Of a DNA stretch of 15,251 nucleotides, positions 1 to 5,879 are shown one piece after another. Position 1 is the first letter of the stretch; the number at the start of each line of letters is the position of its first letter. The stretch is from Actinomycetes bacterium (lineage in GTDB: Bacteria > Actinomycetota > Actinomycetes > Actinomycetales > Demequinaceae), in assembly GCA_023428185.1 (NCBI GenBank), contig JAEYYZ010000137.1, positions 1-15,251 on the forward strand, read 5' to 3'. The notes under the pieces are model-generated. The model saw only the letters and a list, made by a program, of their open reading frames with translations, was not told where the DNA came from and did no database searches. A program made the translations under genes and the position numbers.

Positions 1-743
1 TTGGCGGCGATGCTCAGCTCGCCCTTGGGTCCACGCCATACCCAGCGCCACCGGTACCCACCGCGCAGCATCGGCGGAATCAGGACCGCTGCTTGCGCGG
101 CGATGCCGAGCGTTGCCACACCCGCGACCAGTGCAATGCGCTGCCCAGACCAGTCGATGGTTTGGCTGAGGGGATTGTCACTGGAGAACGTGCCAAAGAG
201 CGCGATGTACACGGCAAGCCCGATGATGGCAATGAGATTGTTGACCACCGGTGCCCACATGAAGGGCCCAAACTGCTCGCGAGCATTGAGCACCTGACCC
301 AAAAGCGTGTACATGCCGTAGAAGAACAATTGCGGAATGCACCACAAAGCAAAAGCGGTGGCAAGCGCGGTCTGCTCCGGTCCCCAACCCGAGGAGTAGA
401 CGCGAACCCACAGCCCTGCAGTCACGGTCAGTAGCGCAGTGGCCACCAGAATCCAGAAGCCGCCCAGAGTCAGGATGCGGTGGACGGTGCGCTCGCGGTT
501 CTGGTGAAAGGACCGCACAATTTGCGGGATGAGTGCGGCGTTGAGCACCCCGGCCGCGACAACGGCAAACATGACATTGGGCAGCTTGTTCGCCACCGCG
601 AACGAATCTGCCGCCGCCGAACCGGTGATGCCGATCGCGATGCCGAGCATCACGGTGCGAGCCAGTCCCAGCACTCGCGACGTGCCCGTACCGAGAGCAA
701 GCCACACGGTGGTGCGCGCAAACGTGGACGCCATGGAACTCAT
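1..743 (-). CDS. murJ: Lipid II flippase MurJ (MviN family), N-terminal part, cut by window edge
   Basis: This is the first 247 codons of an integral membrane protein of the MurJ/MviN family (MOP superfamily), which moves lipid II across the cytoplasmic membrane for peptidoglycan synthesis. The reading frame stays open to position 1, so the C-terminal half lies outside. Family features are visible: a first helix followed by TSRVLGLAR (about residues 21-29), NKLPN (51-55), GVLNAALIPQ (64-73), then repeated hydrophobic segments with FGPFMWAPVVNN, the usual MurJ arrangement. The ATG at 743 lies 7 bases beyond the stop of the DUF6049 gene. An AAGGAG stands about 19 bases upstream, too far for an ideal ribosome site, so translational coupling is likely. 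An in-frame ATG at 734 is the alternative start. It is the last visible gene of the NUDIX-DUF6049-murJ operon. The family call is firm; the exact start is less so. Confidence 0.93.
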   Translation of the reverse strand, partial: MSSMASTFARTTVWLALGTGTSRVLGLARTVMLGIAIGITGSAAADSFAVANKLPNVMFAVVAAGVLNAALIPQIVRSFHQNRERTVHRILTLGGFWILVATALLTVTAGLWVRVYSSGWGPEQTALATAFALWCIPQLFFYGMYTLLGQVLNAREQFGPFMWAPVVNNLIAIIGLAVYIALFGTFSSDNPLSQTIDWSGQRIALVAGVATLGIAAQAAVLIPPMLRGGYRWRWVWRGPKGELSIAA

Positions 744-750
744 TGTCCCG

Positions 751-2697
751 TCAGGGACGTGACTCCTTTGCAGGGCTCGCGACATCGGGATCTACCGAGG
801 GAGGCAATCGAGTATCGCGGCGGCCACGGCGGATGGTGCGCCACACCCCCGCGATCATCAGCAACACCAGGCCCGCCGTGACCACGCCGGTAGCGGTGTT
901 GCCCCACTCGGCCCTCACTCGCACCTCCAACGTCTTGGCCACGGCCAACGTGGCGCCTGGCTCATTGCGCAGTGCCACGGTGACCTTGACATCGTCGGTT
1001 CGCACCCCGGTGATGGGTACCAGCACCGTTTGCTCTACCCCTGCGGGGATGGTCACCAGCGGCTGGCTATCAATGAGCAGGCTGGGCGACCGTGAGGTCA
1101 TCACCACGCGTACCGTGACCGCCACGGGTAAGTCATTGCGGACCGTGATCGGAACATTGCCGGAGGAGGAGACGAGGGTCAGTTCGGAACTCGAGGTCAC
1201 GGAAACTGCATTGACCACCGTCGACGCTTGAGAGACAGCCGCGTCCATAGCCGACGAGCGCACGTCCTGATCCGCGCGCACCGGCAACGAGATCGCCGCG
1301 AGTAAGGACCGAGCCTCGCCATTGAGAATGCGGTCCGGCGACTCGGTAGCGACGGCAACGTCGTGCACTCGACCTAGAAGTTCCTTAATGGTGACAAGGT
1401 CCGCGGGCGCGACATCCCCTTCGGTAACAGGTTCGGCCGGTGGTTCCAGAGTTGCCCTGTTGGGGAGCGAAAGGACCGCACCAATTCCCACGGGCTTGAC
1501 CCAGGGTGCCGCAAAGAGAGCCTCAATCGCAGCGGATGGTCGCGTTCCGTCGACCACCCACGAGTCGCCCGAAGAAATCACCACGGTGCCAGCGCGCGGT
1601 CCCGTGCCCGAGGCCGCGCGCAGGGCCGCCTCGGCAACCAGACGCGCCGGTTGAGTTGCCTTATCAGGGTTGGGCGCGCCCAACACGGTGCTGAGACGGG
1701 CATCGGCCATCACCACAGGCAACGTGTCACCGCTCGTCGTGAGATATTGCGCTACCGGCTCCGACGTCACCGGCGCCCCCGCCCCCGTCCTGGGACCCGT
1801 CAGTAAAGCCACTGCGCCGCGCTCATAGACTGCGTCAACTATGCCTTGGTCCACGGTGGCAGGCACAGCGATCCATCCCACACCCGAGTCCACGTTGGCT
1901 TGAGCCTGGGTCAAGGCAATATCAAGCACACCCCCCACGCCGCCATGGACGAGCGAAGCAATATCTACGTGCCCGGCAGGCAACGCATACAGCTCGCGCC
2001 CCGAGGTCCCCGGGCGCCCGCCTTCCATGGTCGCCAACGCGGTGGGGTCGGCAAGCAAGGCCACTCGCGGATCCGATGCTGCGGAAAAGAGGGCCGCGGC
2101 ACGCTGCGGAGAACCCCCCACGGCGGCGATGACCGCTACGTCCAAGGTGGGCAAACTGCTGTCCGACCATGCGATGACGAATCCCTGGGTGATGGGCGTG
2201 ACATCCACTCCTGTAGTGGTCACCACTACGCCGTACACGCCGCTGGTCCCTCGCGGGAGGGCAAGCGCCGTGGGGTCAGCCAGCAAGCCCATCGCCGATG
2301 CCTGACCCGCACCCAGTGCACCCACCGCCCGGGGACGACCCGTGTCGAAGGCCCTCATGTCCGCCGCTGCCACCTCGCGGCGTGGTGCCAACTGCGGTGC
2401 CTCAAGAAAAGCGTCGACTTGTTCCGTAGTGGTGAGAGGAGAGGACGTCACTGCCAAGGTGGCGCGGACCCCGGAGACCGGTGCCATCCCGGCAGTAGCC
2501 ATCACTCGCACTGACAGGGACGTAGTGGGCGTGAGCATGGCCGGTGCCACGGTTTCAATGGTGCTGGTAAGCGCGGGTCCCATCGGCAACGCGTCATCGG
2601 TATCGGCCGTGGCGGGAATGCCCAGTGCGAACACCACTGCCGTCATTGCCGTGAGCGCGGCAAGAAGCCGCTTTGCCGTTCCGACTACTGTGACCAT
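751..2697 (-). CDS. DUF6049 family exported, membrane-anchored protein (Rv3909-like position)
   Basis: A large protein of about 648 aa with an N-terminal signal sequence (basic TAKR followed by a hydrophobic run ending near PATADT, residue 32). A long extracytoplasmic region follows. One C-terminal transmembrane helix lies at about residues 602-620 (GVVTAGLVLLMIAGVW), followed by a basic stop-transfer tail (RTIRRGRR). This topology and its position between a NUDIX gene and murJ match the actinobacterial DUF6049 family, which corresponds in location to M. tuberculosis Rv3909. The biochemical function is unknown; linkage to murJ suggests an envelope role, which is inference. The start overlaps the NUDIX stop: reverse-strand bases GTGATG give a GTG at 2700, the NUDIX TGA at 2699-2697 and an ATG at 2697. 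I chose the ATG, but GTG is equally possible. Such overlap points to coupled translation. No catalytic motif was recognised. Confidence 0.85.
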   Translation of the reverse strand: MVTVVGTAKRLLAALTAMTAVVFALGIPATADTDDALPMGPALTSTIETVAPAMLTPTTSLSVRVMATAGMAPVSGVRATLAVTSSPLTTTEQVDAFLEAPQLAPRREVAAADMRAFDTGRPRAVGALGAGQASAMGLLADPTALALPRGTSGVYGVVVTTTGVDVTPITQGFVIAWSDSSLPTLDVAVIAAVGGSPQRAAALFSAASDPRVALLADPTALATMEGGRPGTSGRELYALPAGHVDIASLVHGGVGGVLDIALTQAQANVDSGVGWIAVPATVDQGIVDAVYERGAVALLTGPRTGAGAPVTSEPVAQYLTTSGDTLPVVMADARLSTVLGAPNPDKATQPARLVAEAALRAASGTGPRAGTVVISSGDSWVVDGTRPSAAIEALFAAPWVKPVGIGAVLSLPNRATLEPPAEPVTEGDVAPADLVTIKELLGRVHDVAVATESPDRILNGEARSLLAAISLPVRADQDVRSSAMDAAVSQASTVVNAVSVTSSSELTLVSSSGNVPITVRNDLPVAVTVRVVMTSRSPSLLIDSQPLVTIPAGVEQTVLVPITGVRTDDVKVTVALRNEPGATLAVAKTLEVRVRAEWGNTATGVVTAGLVLLMIAGVWRTIRRGRRDTRLPPSVDPDVASPAKESRP

Positions 2698-3230
2698 CAC
2701 TGCCTAGCGGTCAGCAGCTGTGCCGCGGCTTGGGCCATCTTGCGTTCGTTGGGGAACGCGAGGCGAGTGGGTAGATCTGCCATGGGTATCCATTGCGCAA
2801 GTTCGGCTTCGTGATCCGGATCATTCTCCACCGTGATGGTGCCGCCCGTCGCTTCGAGCAAGTAGTGGTGGACCACCTTGTGGATGCGCCTGTCATCGCC
2901 CGTGAACCAATAGTCGATGATTCCCAGCGGCTGAATAATCTCAGCGGAAATACCGGTCTCTTCACACACTTCTCGCACTGCAGCTTGCTCGGGAGTCTCG
3001 CCGAGCTCAATGTGCCCTTTAGGCAGACACCATTCGAGGCGACCGGCTCGATTGCGCCGCGCAATGCACGCCACGTAGGCCACTCCCTCTTCAACCTTGA
3101 CGGCGATGCCCCCAGCAGATGTCTCATTCGAAACCGGCAAAGGCGGCGGGCCCGAAGAATTGCGTCGCTTCGCCACAGCCCGCACGCTCGCACGAGCGGG
3201 CCCCGGGCGGGGAATAGGCGACATGGGCAT
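2697..3230 (-). CDS. NUDIX hydrolase (MutT4-like by position)
   Basis: A 177-aa NUDIX-fold hydrolase. The Nudix box is complete at residues 72-94: G72, five residues, E78, seven residues, then R86-E87-V-C-E90-E91-T-G93-I94. The glutamates that bind the catalytic metal are therefore present. Upstream, WCLPKG leads into the box as in most family members. The first 35 residues are Pro/Arg/Ser-rich and probably disordered. The substrate (an oxidised nucleotide, a dinucleotide polyphosphate or another NDP-X) cannot be read from the sequence. Gene order matches M. tuberculosis mutT4 (Rv3908), divergent from the CCA enzyme and upstream of the DUF6049 and murJ genes. There is no Shine-Dalgarno sequence; instead TAGAGT ends six bases before the ATG, so the transcript is probably leaderless and begins at the A of this ATG. 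It is the first gene of the minus-strand operon. Confidence 0.92.
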   Translation of the reverse strand: MPMSPIPRPGPARASVRAVAKRRNSSGPPPLPVSNETSAGGIAVKVEEGVAYVACIARRNRAGRLEWCLPKGHIELGETPEQAAVREVCEETGISAEIIQPLGIIDYWFTGDDRRIHKVVHHYLLEATGGTITVENDPDHEAELAQWIPMADLPTRLAFPNERKMAQAAAQLLTARQ

Positions 3231-3236
3231 GCGGAC

Positions 3237-3242
3237 ACTCTA
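3237..3242 (-). promoter_or_regulatory. Leaderless -10 box of the NUDIX-DUF6049-murJ operon
   Basis: The minus strand reads TAGAGT here, followed by six bases and then the ATG at 3230. A TAnnnT box at this distance places the transcription start at the start codon. No good -35 hexamer is visible, which is common in Actinobacteria. Confidence 0.5.
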
Positions 3243-3244
3243 AC

Positions 3245-3261
3245 GACCGGCCCGCCCGGTC
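3245..3261. promoter_or_regulatory. 17-bp inverted repeat in the NUDIX/cca divergent promoter region
   Basis: GACCGG, five bases, then CCGGTC form a perfect 6-bp inverted repeat in the 54-bp gap between two divergent genes. It lies between the candidate -10 boxes of both (TAGAGT on minus at 3237-3242, GATGCT on plus at 3273-3278). A regulator binding here could affect both promoters. The repeat is short and GC-rich, so chance is a real alternative. Confidence 0.3.
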
Positions 3262-3284
3262 CCCACGTCTGGGATGCTTGAACC

Positions 3285-4739
3285 GTGAACTTGCCTCCGT
3301 CAGTTGTCCCTTCCCGCGCGGTGCTCGAGGCTCGAGCCACAGGGTTGTGGGCGGCATTGCCGGGGGAAGTCGATGAACTCGCACGCGCATTTGAGGCCGC
3401 AGGCCATGAATTGGCGCTAGTCGGTGGACCGGTGCGCGATGCGTTCTTGGGCCGGTCCACTTCTGATCTGGACTTCGCCACGTCCGCCAACCCGGATCAG
3501 ACCGAGGCGCTGCTGCGTCAATGGACCAAAGCCACATGGGACATGGGCAGGGACTTTGGCACCATCGGGGCGCGGCGAGGGGACGTGGTGGTGGAGATCA
3601 CCACATACCGCGCCGACGAGTATGACGGTGTCACCCGCAAACCGGTGGTTGCTTTTGGTGACACGCTCGAAGGTGACCTTGCCCGGCGGGACTTCACCAT
3701 CAACGCCATGGCCGTGCGCTTGCCGCAACGCGAGTTCGTAGACCCCTTTGGTGGCCTGGAAGACCTTGCAGGCGGCCTGATCCGCACACCCGTCGAGCCA
3801 GCCCTATCGTTTGGTGACGACCCTCTGCGCATGATGCGCGGAGCACGGTTCGTGGCGCAGTTGGGCTTTGAGATCGAGCCGGCCACGTTTGCTGCCATGG
3901 CCGACATGGCCGCCCGCATTGAGATCGTTTCCGCTGAACGGGTTCGAGACGAACTGTCCAAGCTGCTCCTTGCACCCCAAGTACGCGAAGGACTCGGGGC
4001 CCTGGTTGATTCGGGTCTGGCGCAGCATGTCTTGCCTGAACTTCCCGCCTTGCGGTTGGAAATTGACGAACATCATCACCACAAAGACGTGTACGACCAC
4101 ACCTTGACGGTGGTGGAACAAGCAATCGCTTTGGAAACGGACGCTGACGGCGCAGTGCCCGGCCCGGACTTGGTGTTGCGCCTCGCTGCTCTTCTGCACG
4201 ACATCGGCAAGCCCGCGACCCGACGCCTTGAACCAGGGGGCGGGGTCTCCTTTCATCATCACGAGGTGGTGGGCGCCAAGCTCGCAGCCAAACGCCTCAA
4301 GGCATTGCGCTTTGACAAGGAGACGGTCACACACGTGGCCAAACTGGTGGAGTTGCACTTGCGATTCCACGGTTACGGTGAAGCGCGTTGGAGCGACTCA
4401 GCTGTGCGACGCTACGTAGTCGATGCCGGGGACCAGTTGGAGCGCTTGCACCGACTCACCCGGGCCGACGTCACTACCCGCAACCGCCGCAAAGCTGAGC
4501 GCTTGTCTTTCGCGTACGACGACCTTGAGGCGCGCATCGCAGAGTTGCGTGACCGCGAGGAGATCGACGCCATCCGGCCGGATCTCGATGGGACTCAGAT
4601 CATGGACCTGCTGGGGATCGCTCCGGGACGCGAGGTGGGCGAGGCGTACAAGCACTTGCTTGCGTTGCGCATGGAGCACGGACCGCTTGGCGCCGAGCGT
4701 GCAGAGGCCGAACTGCGAGCCTGGTGGGCTAGTCGCTAA
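3285..4739 (+). CDS. cca: CCA-adding tRNA nucleotidyltransferase
   Basis: A 484-aa class II CCA tRNA nucleotidyltransferase that adds or repairs the 3' CCA end of tRNAs in the cytoplasm. The head domain carries the GG-x-x-RD motif (ALVGGPVRD, residues 44-52) and the metal-binding DLD pair (D61, D63). RRDFTINAMA (134-143) and the DDPLRMMRGARF segment (178-189), typical for ATP/CTP discrimination and the neck, follow. The C-terminal half has an HD domain: HHHHKDVYDH (263-272) and LLHDIGKP (303-310), with FHHHE (323-327) giving further metal ligands. Length and domain order fit actinobacterial PcnA/Cca proteins. The start is a GTG with no Shine-Dalgarno; GATGCT ends six bases upstream, suggesting a leaderless message. 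Downstream comes a C-rich tract and the 56-bp repeat described separately. Confidence 0.95.
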   Translation: MNLPPSVVPSRAVLEARATGLWAALPGEVDELARAFEAAGHELALVGGPVRDAFLGRSTSDLDFATSANPDQTEALLRQWTKATWDMGRDFGTIGARRGDVVVEITTYRADEYDGVTRKPVVAFGDTLEGDLARRDFTINAMAVRLPQREFVDPFGGLEDLAGGLIRTPVEPALSFGDDPLRMMRGARFVAQLGFEIEPATFAAMADMAARIEIVSAERVRDELSKLLLAPQVREGLGALVDSGLAQHVLPELPALRLEIDEHHHHKDVYDHTLTVVEQAIALETDADGAVPGPDLVLRLAALLHDIGKPATRRLEPGGGVSFHHHEVVGAKLAAKRLKALRFDKETVTHVAKLVELHLRFHGYGEARWSDSAVRRYVVDAGDQLERLHRLTRADVTTRNRRKAERLSFAYDDLEARIAELRDREEIDAIRPDLDGTQIMDLLGIAPGREVGEAYKHLLALRMEHGPLGAERAEAELRAWWASR

Positions 4740-4780
4740 CCCCCTTCCCCTCCCCCCTCCTCCCCACCGCCCTTACCCCC
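4740..4780. other. C-rich tract after cca (G-quadruplex potential on minus strand; possible Rho-entry region)
   Basis: Directly after the cca stop codon the plus strand is almost entirely pyrimidine, with C-runs at 4740-4744, 4747-4750, 4752-4757, 4762-4765, 4770-4772 and 4776-4780. The complementary strand thus has six G-runs with short loops, a G-quadruplex-forming pattern. In the cca transcript, an unstructured C-rich stretch of this kind is also what Rho prefers to bind. Both functions are inference. A matching tract (G-rich on plus) lies on the far side of the nuclease gene at 5874-5928. Confidence 0.5.
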
Positions 4781-4783
4781 GGA

Positions 4784-4839
4784 CCTCGGTTGAGGAAGAT
4801 GTACTCGCGAGTCGCTCTCCATTAGGCGCGACTGAGGAA
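4784..4839 (+). repeat. 56-bp patterned repeat, left copy (inverted partner at 5824-5879)
   Basis: Read on plus, the pattern is CCTC-N2-TTGAGGAA-N6-CTCGCGAGTC-N18-CTGAGGAA. The reverse complement of 5879-5824 has the same four blocks with exactly the same spacings (30 conserved block positions, no gaps), while the spacers differ. Block positions are CCTC 4784-4787, TTGAGGAA 4790-4797, CTCGCGAGTC 4804-4813 and CTGAGGAA 4832-4839. CCTC can pair with the GAGG of TTGAGGAA in both copies, and CTCGCGAG is itself palindromic. In this copy AGTCGC (4810-4815) can also pair with GCGACT (4828-4833). The two copies flank the AbiEi/DUF559 gene, and each also follows a convergent gene's 3' end in the sense direction. 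It could be a terminal inverted repeat of a cassette or a structured 3'-end element. Confidence 0.75.
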
Positions 4840-4858
4840 GCTCAGCACCTGGGAGTAC

Positions 4859-4867
4859 TTATCCACA
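4859..4867 (+). promoter_or_regulatory. Perfect consensus DnaA box
   Basis: TTATCCACA matches the classical DnaA-box consensus at all nine positions. It stands alone: I found no second box nearby, so it is not an origin. Its place about 50 bases upstream of the nuclease start codon could make it a DnaA-responsive regulatory site or a DnaA-titration site, since gene order suggests the window is close to oriC. A nine-base match can also arise by chance. Confidence 0.4.
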
Positions 4868-4918
4868 GCGCACCCAAACTCTCAGCGCGCGACTCCCGTG
4901 CGCTGCTACGACTTGGCT

Positions 4919-5821
4919 ATGCCCCACAAAGTCGCAACCCTCATCAGGGACCAGCCCCGCATTTTCACGTACCAAGAGTTGACTTCTTTGGCGTCCACAG
5001 CAGCTGTCATGCGAGCTGTGCGAGCCGGAGATCCCGTCCGAGTATTGCCCAACCTCTATGCGTCGGCCCTCCACGCCGAGTCCTTCGCCGTGCGTGTCAT
5101 GGCCACGCAACTGTGGGCACCTGCGGGCGCGGCGATTGGAGGACGGGCGGCCTTGTTCCTCCAAGGCGCCACTGACAAGGCCCCCGACACGATCGATGTA
5201 GTGGTGCCCTACGGAAGCCACCGCGCCGGGGCGTCCTGGATGCGGCTGCACGCACCACGCTCGCCGATGCCCCACCACATCGTCCGTGGCATGGCCGTGT
5301 CGCTCCCTGAGTTCGCTCTTATCCGCGCTTTTGTCCTTGCTCCCAGGCATGAAAAGGCCGAGCTGGTGTACCGCGCTATCCAATCGGGGGTAGTCAGAGT
5401 TGAGGCACTTGTTGACGCGATGCGTGTTGTCGCGAGGATTCCGGGGAGGAGGCGGCTTGAGCGACTAGCCCTCCGCGCGGAACTAGGTGACGAGAGCCAC
5501 CTAGAGGAACGAGCGTCCACCACAGTGTTCACGGGTGCCGCGTTTGCGGATCTACTGCGTCAGCATCGGGTAGTGGTTGAGGGCGAGGCGTTCCGCCTCG
5601 ACTACTTTGATCCTCTCAGTCGAGTCGCCTTCGAAGTGGACGGTATGGCTTCACATGCCACCCCTCGCGGAAAAGCCCGCGACTCGCGCCGGGACGCGCT
5701 ACTTGCGACGGTCGGCATTCTGACCCTGAGGTTCACCTACGCCGACGTGATGAATCGGCCGGAGTGGTGCAGGCGCGTTGCTCTCGATGTCATGGTTGGC
5801 AGAAGTCATCGTGCAGCGTGA
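4919..5821 (+). CDS. AbiEi-like N-terminal domain plus DUF559/Vsr-type nuclease fold protein
   Basis: A 300-aa protein. Residues about 1-110 resemble the AbiEi antitoxin N-terminal domain common in Actinobacteria: a winged-helix-like start with FTYQELTSLAST, then VRVLPNLYAS and AAIGGRAALFLQG. The C-terminal part, from about residue 200, looks like DUF559, a Vsr-related PD-(D/E)xK nuclease fold: RLDYFDP (D228), the hallmark FEVDG (E239, D241), then KARDSRRDALL and ILTLRFTYADV. The acidic residues expected of an active site are present. A nearby abiEii-type nucleotidyltransferase toxin is absent, so this is a solitary gene, as usual for the family. I chose ATG 4919 because TACGAC ends six bases upstream, fitting a leaderless start; an in-frame GTG at 4898 is possible. 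The gene breaks the cca-MFS neighbourhood, and the right copy of the inverted repeat begins three bases after its stop codon. Its biological role is unknown. Confidence 0.8.
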   Translation: MPHKVATLIRDQPRIFTYQELTSLASTAAVMRAVRAGDPVRVLPNLYASALHAESFAVRVMATQLWAPAGAAIGGRAALFLQGATDKAPDTIDVVVPYGSHRAGASWMRLHAPRSPMPHHIVRGMAVSLPEFALIRAFVLAPRHEKAELVYRAIQSGVVRVEALVDAMRVVARIPGRRRLERLALRAELGDESHLEERASTTVFTGAAFADLLRQHRVVVEGEAFRLDYFDPLSRVAFEVDGMASHATPRGKARDSRRDALLATVGILTLRFTYADVMNRPEWCRRVALDVMVGRSHRAA

Positions 5822-5823
5822 CG

Positions 5824-5879
5824 TTCCTCAGGGGCGCTCGCCCGCCGGGGACTCGCGAGCCAGAGTTCCTCAAGGGAGG
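5824..5879 (-). repeat. 56-bp patterned repeat, right copy (inverted partner of 4784-4839)
   Basis: On the minus strand, 5879 to 5824 reads CCTC-N2-TTGAGGAA-N6-CTCGCGAGTC-N18-CTGAGGAA, block for block and spacer length for spacer length the same as 4784-4839. In plus coordinates the blocks lie at 5876-5879, 5866-5873, 5850-5859 and 5824-5831. The MFS stop codon (TGA at 5872-5870) sits inside the TTGAGGAA block, so this copy overlaps the end of that coding region. Its inner edge is 2 bases beyond the stop of the nuclease gene. In this copy the N18 spacer can form GGGCG-AG-CGCCC-type pairing, where the left copy pairs AGTCGC with GCGACT instead. Confidence 0.75.

Noticed and set aside
1846..2514. 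222-codon open frame on plus inside the DUF6049 gene
   Set aside because: Opposite a well-supported exported protein; composition and lack of start signals mark it as a shadow.
4071..4100. His-rich run HHHH in the CCA enzyme
   Set aside because: Normal for the HD-domain part of this family (HHxKDVYxH); not an unusual insertion.
4898..4918. Upstream GTG extension of the nuclease gene
   Set aside because: It would overlap the candidate -10 box; the ATG at 4919 with a leaderless arrangement fits better, though this is not certain.
4740..4918. Possible replication origin (DnaA box next to a C-rich tract)
   Set aside because: There is only one box, no AT-rich unwinding region and no dnaA or dnaN beside it; gene order puts oriC nearby but outside the window.
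4919..5821. Complete type IV toxin-antitoxin pair of AbiE type
   Set aside because: Only the AbiEi-like half is present, fused to a DUF559-like domain; no nucleotidyltransferase toxin gene is adjacent (cca is a housekeeping tRNA enzyme, not AbiEii).
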